42,065 bases of DNA, taken from positions 112,847 through 154,911 of the forward strand of contig BJOX01000197.1 in assembly GCA_009731375.1 (NCBI GenBank), in the 5' to 3' direction. The DNA is from Paulinella micropora. Taxonomy: Eukaryota > Cercozoa > Imbricatea > Euglyphida. The translations under genes were made by a program, and so were the position numbers. Positions 35,101 to 42,065 of this stretch are shown here, piece by piece. The notes under the pieces were generated by a model. That model was given only the letters and a program-made list of their open reading frames with translations. It made no database searches and was not told where the DNA came from. Each line of letters opens with the position of its first letter. The stretch's first letter is position 1.

Positions 35101-35743
35101 TATTTTTCCACCACTTAATGACTTCCTCCGGAATATCAAATTCTTGATCTGCACGAATTTCTTTTACTTTGTTTCCTGTCTGTCTCTCATAAAAGGCTAC
35201 AGCTTGTTTTAAACAATCTACAAACTCATTCTTGTGGGCTNNNNNNNNNNGTTTTAAACAATCTACAAACTCATTCTTATGGGCTAAATAAAAGTCAAGA
35301 CTGAATAGTGAGTAGTCGTCGGTGACTGAAAGTTTATACCGTTTACCACCTATTGATCTAGTTGCCCACGGTCCTGATGTGTCAATGTGTAGGATTATAC
35401 CTGGCTTTTGGGCTCTTTCTATCGTATTAACTGCAAAACGTGGCAAACGTTTAGACTTTCCTATCATGCAAGATTCGCAGAATCTCACATCACTCTCGTC
35501 ACCAACTAACTTAATGTTCAGAATTTTTGCCAATAGGCGCATCTTTGTTAACCCATAATGCCCACAGGCATAATGAAAAAGCTTGATTCCTATCTTTCTA
35601 GGTTTGTCTGACTTTCTGGGGTAAGCTTCGTATAATACTATATCTACGTGTGATTCTTTCTCTCTCTTATTTACTTCATGCTTACTTATCTCCTTTTTGT
35701 TGTCATTTGTGGGGCCTCCCTCCCCTTCTACCCCCCTTGTCAC
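32195..35743 (-). CDS. pol: Copia pol polyprotein: integrase, reverse transcriptase, RNase H
   Basis: Open over 1182 codons except a 10-N gap. The integrase zinc region reads HYACGHYGLTK ... CESCMIGKSK. The integrase core shows D in LHIDTSGPW, D in IRADQEF and E in NPIAEK. Reverse transcriptase shows YGIDFKNAYLNA, ALYGAPQAGRRWY and the catalytic FHVDDLL (YVDD in most relatives). RNase H shows MWTDAAH, KRQSRIALSSNDAE and EDNSQTVLAAERG. The frame ends FTVKTE at 32195. Around the gap an 11-residue piece (AHKNEFVDCLK) is present twice, an assembly effect. Catalytic residues look intact. Confidence 0.93.
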   Translation of the reverse strand: MTRGVEGEGGPTNDNKKEISKHEVNKREKESHVDIVLYEAYPRKSDKPRKIGIKLFHYACGHYGLTKMRLLAKILNIKLVGDESDVRFCESCMIGKSKRLPRFAVNTIERAQKPGIILHIDTSGPWATRSIGGKRYKLSVTDDYSLFSLDFYLAHKNEFVDCLKXXXXAHKNEFVDCLKQAVAFYERQTGNKVKEIRADQEFDIPEEVIKWWKNIRLIWKTSATNDKDWNPIAEKVNDITAGPARAMRYHAKLPPQFWAELEHAATTIHNILPAIHGERKGISPYEQLLDRKPSLFHLKPIGCMGVLHVPKTKVRKGEYRGKKVMLVGYDLFRELYRVWDGKKIISRVRDVRFNIHKIGKQAHPPKLVSWDNDNSEGENENASEQPHTSPQASPPQSPPQSPKSPHNVNNDHPTTQFDEAEGEIENVDVDVNENEHAYENEHVEKNTLDHKHTRLHTSPEPHYPQQSPTEHKIKPQKHENEQDPTDPLKIHERSACEEKSPLSKELTWEQSQRVTESNIIPGKRQRKAVERFTPSNEPKREKREAQELIGKVVRVPARAWGDGWAKKKYGVGWESIVRVGVVSRVCDPRDRLVVRDRPQPTHIVKFEDEEERMLNSEVHKYSVKDPEYPLQSPANMFLCDDRMVADEIRDFYLYVDVRVPKDVIEAGLTAKDVLEGMKAELKALQSFNTYTWVPHKEASKAGVSKIVRLTWVHKVKLDENGKKFIKSRLALRGDMLEPGVSYNPDQLFVPCAAHHSLLFLAKLSAWHKHKLYGIDFKNAYLNARMNDPFYAYAPESVDREGHEGMIWRIDGALYGAPQAGRRWYEILAPKLEELGFRLLDSDLCMFVEKVKALREAIVGIFHVDDLLFTPPNKQAYEHFASALEKHFPLKRLGIAREFKGIEIEQSNGKIILHQRKYQQQILKEVGYDSAKPVSTPAQEHFTELSESASLRKFSIPSLVGRLLFLAKMTRPDIEQALNSASVMQTIDKGITYAMLGRIFRYLVNSYRGLAYHEPKSEQEGQTYPKLSMWTDAAHKVCKKTGKFRTGFVILWGSDPVAWLSKRQSRIALSSNDAEIFAATECIREGLALKHITQELNIAQKSPIELFEDNSQTVLAAERGMSGRSNRTKHLPLELHFMHDLQRDGEIKFVKVGTKKQIGDVMTKYLPKEQFEYLLNKFTVKTE

Positions 35744-35824
35744 AAAAGGATCATATCTTTCGTTGTGGAAATTTTGGTGTCACGTAAAGTTTCAAATTCC
35801 CCGAAAACGAGTCTTTGCGAAATT

Positions 35825-36476
35825 TTATGAGACTTTTCCAATGCCGCAGCTTTTAAAACCTCGCTCGTCTGGGTAATAAGGAGATTTGGGGGGACGCAAC
35901 ACGGGACTTACCGACAAATCCAACTCCGGGTAATCTGGGTCTTGTGTGGCGTGATATCCGCAGTACCTTGCATAAGATAATCGTTTCGCGTGATTTTCGT
36001 ATACTCCCTTTCCTTTTGATTTTTCAACGGAAACATTACATGGTTTTTTGCGTCTGTTTATTCCTGCACACTTCGTGTCAGGCGTGACTCCGTAAGAACT
36101 CTCAAGCCTCAAAGGAGTTTCGTTAGGGTTAGGGATGACTGGGGAACATCGTGGGGTGGCGGATACTAACCGCACTTCCTTGCCTTCTCCCCGTAGTGAG
36201 GAGGGACCTCGTAGGGTGGCCGATATACTAACCGCACTTCCCCTCCTTCTCCACTCTCACTCTATTCCCTACCCTAGGTGTAGTCTTTGTATCGTTCAAA
36301 AGGGCTTGGGGACTTATAGATTTGTGAGGAGGTGAGCTTGTTTGCTCGTCATCTCTTTCTCTTTCCTCCTCATCATCATCGCTCTTATCATAAGTGTTCC
36401 CCATATGGATTAAAGCAACGTTTGTATCAGAGTCACTTTGTTCTTCTTCGTTTTTGTCGTTGCCGGTTGTTATCAA
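35825..36476 (-). other. Copia gag-pol linker: acidic segment and a Cys/His module
   Basis: Two overlapping-frame pieces. 36476-36228 is Asp/Glu-rich (KSDDDEEERERDDEQ). 36175-35825 contains KCAGINRRKKPCN followed about 20 residues later by RYCGYH, a C-x(n)-K-P-C ... Y-C-x2-H pattern like small zinc-binding modules. The protease expected here (a DSGA/DTGA motif) was not found in any frame. Confidence 0.55.
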
Positions 36477-37553
36477 AGTGAGTGCTTTCTTTTTCTTATG
36501 AAAGGGTTTCTTTTTGTTTTTGTGATTGTTCTTTTGTTCGTTCTTTTCTTGTTCCGTGNNNNNNNNNNATTATCAATCAGGAGATTGGTCTCTTGCCGCT
36601 GCTTGCCATCCCGAGATTTCTTGTTGTTGTCTTTGCGGATTTGAGCTTTTCTCTCACGGAAATTGTTACGTCTTTCTTTTTTTTCCCACATTAACCATCT
36701 TTCCCTAGACGCTTCGCATAGTTCCGAGAAATTTGGTCTTAGTCTGGCCGGGAGATCATAGTGGTCCACCTGAAATTTATCCCCGAAAGCTGGATGGTAG
36801 CGCAATTTCTTAAATAGCTTTCTCTTTGCTTCCTCATCAGAAAATGCCCCACGTAAACTTTCAAGCTGGATTTTCTTTGCGAGAAATTCATTCAGCCAGT
36901 CTACATACCTCTGACCTGCCCTTGGCCTCGTTCTCTCAAACTCTTCCTCTAACATGTACCTACCCGCTCCGGAAATGCATCTCCACTGATCTCTTACTGC
37001 TATCAACTCTTCAATGGGTCCTTTCGTCTTCTGTGTTTGCAAGAAGTTAGATACATTGTCTTTGGAAAAGGCCACAGACAGACATAACTGCAAAGTTTTC
37101 ATCCTTTCATAATATTTCTTCTCTTTGCGGACAGCTGTCTTTCTTCTTGTAGATTGTTTTCCACTTATTCTCTTTCCACTCTCTCTTTTGTTCTGCTGTC
37201 ATTTTATCCCAATCTTCTGGTTGTTTGTGATCTTCTTTCTTTGTCTGGGGTCTCACTCTTCCTCTCAGAGAGGTGTCTGACTCTTCATCTTCCTCACTAT
37301 CACTTATGGGCGAGTCGGGCTCTTCTAAATCTTCTGCAGCCTTAGCCCTTGCTTCATCGTAAGGAAAATCCTTTTTGGCTTTAGCTGGGTGAGCCAATGC
37401 CACAGATACCATCTCTGCCACGTGGACAGATACCACTTGCATATCCTTTTGAAACTTGCTTGACCAAGGCCAAAAACTTTCGTCATCTCCCTCGAATATG
37501 GGCACTTGATTCAATACGTGCTTCGGCACGCTTGCCTCCTTGTCAAGGCTCAT
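36473..37553 (-). CDS. gag: Copia gag, split by a frameshift
   Basis: Capsid-like structural protein of the retrotransposon. The first frame runs 37553-37107 (MSLDKEASVPKHVLNQVPIF, acidic middle, ending KKKDSCPQREEIL). The continuation 37102-36473 (MKTLQLCLSVAFSKD, MLEEEFERTRPRAG, Lys/Arg-rich tail) is in the next frame. The frame change falls at an AAGAAAGACAG stretch and could be a one-base error, a mutation or programmed shifting. A 10-N gap interrupts the basic tail. No CCHC knuckle is seen. Confidence 0.75.
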
Positions 37554-37556
37554 AAC

Positions 37557-37862
37557 CAACGTAAACTATCTCTCAAACGCAGAGTTTAGGGAAGCTACCC
37601 CGCTAAGGGTAAAGAATAACCGAAGAAAAGACTTTTAATGAATTTTGGGTCACACAAAATGTTATGACCTTTACAGAATGGTAATACTCATTTGATTCTA
37701 GGCATTCCAGACTATGATTCGCGAATACTCTAGAAAGTGTCCTTGTCAGTAATAAAGGTATTAATAACTGTCCAGCCTATGAACCCGCCTATGACTAAGA
37801 CTATCCAAATTACCGGTAAATTGTCTAGGTGGAGTAACGGGTATTAATAGTACATTACAACG
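37557..37862 (-). repeat. 5' LTR of the Copia element
   Basis: Upstream LTR for the minus-strand element; gag starts within a few bases of its inner end (ATG at 37553), so any primer-binding site overlaps the gag start (TGGTTATGAGCC). Confidence 0.93.
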
Positions 37863-37867
37863 CTCTT

Positions 37868-38180
37868 ACCGCGCTTCCCAGTCTGGCACTTATCCGTACT
37901 GACAAGTGGCACTGAAGTACAATATTTTCTTATTAACTTGAAGTGTTTGCGTGAAAATTTTTACACAAGACTCGTGACAACTTGGCGTGGCATGCCCCGG
38001 CGGGCTCGGTGCCGCTGTGACAGACAAACTGATGACTAACTCACAGCTGACAGATGCACTTCAAGTTTTAATATATTAATATTATCATTCAGTTATCAGT
38101 ATTATTAGCTTGAACCATCTCATGTGACTATGGTGATGATTCTAAGTATCTTACAGTAATATTCAGCTAAATCAAGCTCA
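37868..38180. other. Downstream flank of the kinase-like gene
   Basis: Lies between the retrotransposon target duplication and the stop codon at 38181. Ordinary sequence with AT-rich inverted steps (ATATTAATATTATC, TTATCAGTATTATTAG); no feature recognised. Confidence 0.4.
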
Positions 38181-39272
38181 TCATGAACTACTTGCAGTCC
38201 TGGCAGCGGACTCGGAAAACACAGGGAAAAGAGGCATGTGATAAATATACCCTTTTTCAGTCCATTCCTTTTCAAGAGAACTTTGCAGGTGGGACATAAC
38301 CTTAACTAAAGATCGCAACGCAGCTATTCCACCGGCAGTAAGGTCGGAGTGTCCCCTCGGCTGAGTGTTCAGCATGTTCTCTGTGTCCTTCTCCACCTCG
38401 ACAACTTTGCAGAGCGTCAGAGCGGACTGCAGACGTGCCCAAGCGTGCTGTGCACAAGTAAAAGAAGTCCTCAGAGAACAGTTGCGGTTCGCATCGCGGC
38501 TGTCGATTTGGTACAGCTTGGAAAGAGAATAATAGAGCGCGCTAGCACAAAACTCCAGTGGCGAGGCCTGGCACGGGCTATCTTGCATAACATTTGCATA
38601 CACCCGCTGCAGCTTGTCGAACGCAAGTGGGGGCACACTTCCAACCGCCCAGCAAGTCGGCCACAGCATGGACAAAAAGCCCGCATCCAGCGCGACCGAG
38701 AAGCCCCAGCCCCCGCGCCCGAAATCCACCAAAGTGCCGGACGTGTCTTGAGCTATGAAGTTGTCGGAACAAATGTCGCCGTGGGTGGCGGCGACCCAGC
38801 CGGCCTGCGAGGGTCCGCCCACCCCATGGCCGGTGTGGCCAGAGGCAAGCAACGCGAGCAGCACTTGCTGCGTAGCTCGGGAGCTCACAGTAGCGCACAA
38901 CTCACCTTCTGTGGCTGCCTTTGAGAGTGAGAGGCGCGCAAGGCAGAGTCGCTGTGCGTCCGCAAGAATTGCTTCCAGATTGATCTCGAGCTGTTGAAAG
39001 GCTTGGGTCGAGGTGGTTTGGGCTAGGGCAGGGATGGCTGGCCCACATGTCTGGCTGTGCAGTACGCCAACAGCCTTTGCTAGGCCCTCAAGCCCGTCCA
39101 GCGCGGCTTGTCGCGTACTGGCATTGCGAGGTGAGGACAAGAGCAGAGACGCAAGCGTGGGACCCCGAGCATAGGAAGTGACCAAGACTATGCCATCTGG
39201 TAAGTGTTCTTGCGCCTCATCTTGCCCATCCGTGTAAACGTGCTTGTTAGCATACGCTCGCCCAAGAATGTA
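38181..39272 (-). other. Catalytic last exon of the kinase-like gene
   Basis: Single exon of 363 codons plus stop, far longer than any other exon here and free of repeats. Holds the whole C-lobe including HGDICSDN and DFG. The frame remains open upstream to about 39308; an alternative AG|G acceptor exists at 39281 but does not fit the phase of the previous exon. Confidence 0.8.
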
Positions 39273-40232
39273 CTTATTACCTACGTCAACATATCCCAGA
39301 TGAAATTAAATGGTATGTTGATATGTTTTTAGTGTGGGCCTTTACTTATCTTTCTGTCTTATCTACCTATGTATGTCTATTTATTATTATTATTTTTAAT
39401 TTGTATGTGCTTTTTGGGGTACCATACACGCGAGGCCATGCATGTTGAGGATGAAGCGGCAGCGTGGCCGCCATAGCGCTCTCACTCTCCTATGTATGTA
39501 TGGTATGTATGTATGTATGTATGTATGTATGTATGTATGTATGCATGCATGCATGTATGTATGTATGCATGTATGATGTATGTATGTATCTATGTATGTA
39601 TCTATGTATGTATCTATGTATGTATCTATGTATGTATGTATGTATGTATGTTTGTATGCATGTATGTATGTATGCATGTATGTATGTATGTATGTATGTA
39701 TGTATGTATATACCGACACAGGGTGCTTCACACACACGGTCACAGACTCGTTCCCAGAGCGCAATACCACTGCATACATACATACACATACATGCATGCA
39801 TGCATACATACATACACATACATGCATGCATGCATGCATGCATGCATGCATGCATACATACATACATACATACATAACATACATACATGCATACACCGTC
39901 AAAGACTCGTTGCCAGATTGCAAAACAACTGCATACATACATACATACATACATACACACATACATACATACATACATGCATACATACATACATACATAC
40001 ATACATACATACATACATACATACATACATACATACATACATACACACATACATATAAAGATACCTGCGTAAGCTTGGTGCGGCTGCGAGGGTGCGGTGG
40101 TGAGGGACCTATGCATGTATGTATGTATGTATGTATGTATGTATGTATGTATTATGTATGTATGTACGTGTATGTATGTATGTATGTATGTATGTATGTA
40201 TGTATGTATGTGTATGTATGTATGTATGTATG

Positions 40233-40266
<34 letters not shown>

Positions 40267-41694
40267 TGCATGTATGTATGTATGTATGATGTATGCATGC
40301 ATGCATGTATACATTATGGGGCCAGGAAAACAGACATGCCACACCCATACCTGCATGTATGTATGTATGTATGTATGTAAGTATGTATGTATGTATGTAT
40401 GCATGTATGTATGTATGTATGTATGTATGTATGTATGTATCATGTATCATGTATCATGTATGTATGCATGTACGTACGTATGTATGTATGTATGTATGTA
40501 TGTATGTGTTGTTGCGAACCAGGAATGCTGCACAGTCCAGGCCGACTGGGCACGCGACGCGCTCTGGAGCAAGGCAACGGTAAGCTTGGACAGGCCCACA
40601 GGCATGCTGTAGACAGACAGAAAGACATACACGCACACAGACAGACAGTGTATGCATGTATGTCTGTATCTATCAGGAGAAATGCTGCATACATATACAT
40701 ACATATACATACAGATACATACATATACATACATATACATACACATACATAATAATAAGGCAAGGGTAAGCTTGGCCAGGCCGGGACGGATGCTGCAGGA
40801 ATGTATACATACATAAATACATACATACATACATACATATACATACATACATACATACATATACATACATACATACATACATACATACATACATACCTAC
40901 ATACATACATACATACATACATACATACATACATACATTACATACATTACATACATTACATACATTACATACATACATACATACGTACATTACATACATA
41001 CATACATACATACATAACATACATAACATACATAACATACATACAACATACATACATGACATACAAACCTGCGGGCCGCACGGGCCGCCGGGTGAGAGGT
41101 CACAGACAGGAACCAAGGAAGCAACACACCTTACATACATATACATACATACATACATGCATACATACATACATACATAAAGTGTGAGGTCACAGACAGG
41201 AGCAAATGAAGCAAGACAAGTTACGTACACATATACATTCATTCATTCATTCATTCATGCATTCATTCATTGATTCATTCATTCATTCATTCATTTATGC
41301 ATTCATTCATTCATTCATACATACATACATACATACATATATACATACATATATACATACATACATGCATGCATACATAAAGTGTGAGGTCACAGACAGG
41401 AGCAAATGAAGCAAGACACGTTACGTACACATACACATTCTTTCATTCATTCATTCATTCATTTATGCATTCATACATGCATACATACATACGTACATAC
41501 ATACGTACATACGTACGTACATACGTACGTACGTACATACATATATACATACATATATACATACATATATACATACATACATACATACATACACATATAT
41601 ACATACATTTACCTGCCAGCAGAACCAACGCAGCCAGCAGCAGCAGCGAATGTTGCCAGACAAGATAATCGGGTCGTTTTGCCTGCCTGCCCAT
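38181..41694 (-). CDS. Predicted membrane-anchored APH/choline-kinase-fold phosphotransferase, 8 exons
   Basis: Exons (minus): 41694-41613, 41129-41069, 40606-40534, 40350-40313, 40108-40065, 39769-39714, 39489-39430, 39272-38181. Phases agree; 1506 nt, 501 residues. The N-terminus MGRQAKRPDYLVWQ then SLLLLAALVLLAGVLLPWFL is a short basic head plus hydrophobic segment, suggesting a type II anchor or signal peptide. VVLRSGNESVTVCVKHP resembles an N-lobe beta sheet, and LVTSYARGPTLASLLL and LAKAVGVLH suit the hinge and following helix. The catalytic loop reads THGDICSDNF (HGDx4N) and the metal-binding motif VDFGRGGWGFSVALDAG. Substrate unknown. Exon 3's donor (ACT|GTGCAG) and the AAG|T acceptor of the last exon are the weakest joins. 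Confidence 0.75.
39894..39932 (-). pseudogene. 5'-half relic of kinase-like exon 39769-39714
   Basis: TGCAG acceptor then VVLQSGNESLTV against the live VVLRSGNESVTV: four synonymous and two replacement codons. It then breaks at TATGCATG into repeats. Upstream in gene orientation. Confidence 0.88.
40755..40799 (-). pseudogene. 5'-half relic of kinase-like exon 40606-40534
   Basis: TGCAG acceptor then SIRPGLAKLTLALL against the live SMPVGLSKLTVALL, breaking at TTATTATTATG. Upstream of the live exon. Confidence 0.85.
41180..41424 (-). pseudogene. Two 5'-half relics of kinase-like exon 41129-41069
   Basis: Copies at 41224-41180 and 41424-41379 read VLLHLLLSVTSH against the live VLLPWFLSVTSH and break at CACACTTTATG. 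They differ from each other by one base, so the second arose recently, along with (CATT)n and CATA spacer. The acceptor AG is changed to AC. Both upstream of the live exon. Confidence 0.88.
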
Positions 41695-41755
41695 CCCGAC
41701 AGACTAACCAGAGAAGAATAGGCTAGGTCGAATAATAATCATTCTACTTACTATT

Positions 41756-41795
41756 ACTGCTACTACTACTTCTTCTTCTTCTACTACTACTACTA

Positions 41796-41873
<78 letters not shown>

Positions 41874-41896
41874 ACTACTACTACCACTACTACTAT

Positions 41897-41947
<51 letters not shown>

Positions 41948-41956
41948 TACTACTAC

Positions 41957-41999
<43 letters not shown>

Positions 42000-42000
42000 G
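41756..42000. repeat. (TAC)n and (TAT)n trinucleotide array
   Basis: Mostly TAC/ACT units with a few TTC and ACC, then ATT units from about 41957, leading directly into the tRNA-like sequence. Confidence 0.95.
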
Positions 42001-42001
42001 G

Positions 42002-42065
42002 ACACCGTGATAGCCCAGTGGTCAAGTTCTACCATCTGGGCCCTGTCGCCAGTTCGATTCCCGTC
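42002..42065 (+). other. tRNA-like sequence, probable SINE head or degenerate tRNA gene (window-truncated)
   Basis: TAGCCCAGTGG at 42011-42021 matches the pol III A box (TRGYNNARNGG) and AGTTCGATTCC at 42051-42061 the B box, at tRNA-like spacing. D and anticodon stems pair poorly, favouring a SINE head. The window ends before the 3' side. Confidence 0.55.

Larger units (their letters stand above)
31434..37862 (-). mobile_element. Copia-type LTR retrotransposon, near complete
   Basis: Two 306-bp LTRs (31434-31739 and 37557-37862) bound gag and pol on the minus strand. CTCTT flanks both sides (31429-31433 and 37863-37867), a perfect 5-bp target duplication. A purine tract (AAGGGGGAG on the minus strand) adjoins the 3' LTR. 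Order integrase, reverse transcriptase, RNase H marks Ty1/copia. LTRs differ at only three positions, so insertion was recent. Two 10-N gaps (35241-35250, 36559-36568) and a gag frameshift remain. Confidence 0.95.
39490..41610. repeat. TATG and CATA arrays in introns of the kinase-like gene
   Basis: TATG/CATG at 39490-39712, CATA/CATG at 39774-40060, TATG at 40112-40310 and 40352-40508, CATA/CATATA at 40680-40750 and 40800-41060, CATA and CATT at 41133-41360 and 41440-41608. Exons and relics are islands within. Confidence 0.9.

Noticed and set aside
38349-38924. 191-codon + strand frame opposite the kinase-like exon
   Set aside because: Antisense shadow of a GC-rich coding exon; the minus strand carries the kinase motifs.
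39273-39308. AG|G acceptor at 39281 for the last kinase-like exon
   Set aside because: Consensus is better, but its phase does not match the preceding exon; needs cDNA to decide.

Overview
This is a nuclear genome window from a eukaryote. It carries three intron-rich protein genes whose exons are very short (38-117 nt for nearly all) and float in a sea of microsatellites, together with several kinds of transposable element. The closest match in style is a dinoflagellate-like alveolate. 29 of the 38 acceptors I reconstructed read AG|G, and 4 of 37 donors are GC instead of GT; both habits are known from Symbiodiniaceae-type genomes. This assignment is inference: no spliced leader or rRNA is present to confirm it.

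Layout. 220-10131 (+): C-terminal 229 codons of SEC23 (COPII coat, Sar1 GAP), 11 exons, 5' part outside the window. 10132-12744: convergent intergenic region with three related foldback/MITE elements. 12745-24863 (-): NPL4 (Cdc48/p97 ubiquitin cofactor), 21 exons that join in phase to about 585 residues, with a mariner-like transposon in the intron before exon 20. 24864-31433: GA, GAA and T tracts, a LINE 3' fragment and one unidentified ORF. 31434-37862 (-): a nearly intact, young Copia-type LTR retrotransposon with 306-bp LTRs and a 5-bp target duplication. 38181-41694 (-): a gene for a predicted membrane-anchored aminoglycoside-phosphotransferase/choline-kinase-fold protein, 8 exons, about 501 residues. 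41750-42065: TAC/TAT repeats and the head of a tRNA-like (SINE?) sequence.

The outstanding signal is not a gene. Inside the introns of all three genes lie more than 35 partial copies of the neighbouring exons. Copies on the 5' side of an exon keep the acceptor and the exon's beginning. Copies on the 3' side keep the exon's end and the donor (or the stop codon). They break off into TCTA, CATA/TATG, TGTCA, GTT or similar microsatellites. Differences between many relics and the live exon are mostly synonymous, so they do not look like simple neutral debris. SEC23 and NPL4 act in different housekeeping pathways (ER export; extraction of ubiquitinated proteins), so their proximity does not imply a shared function.
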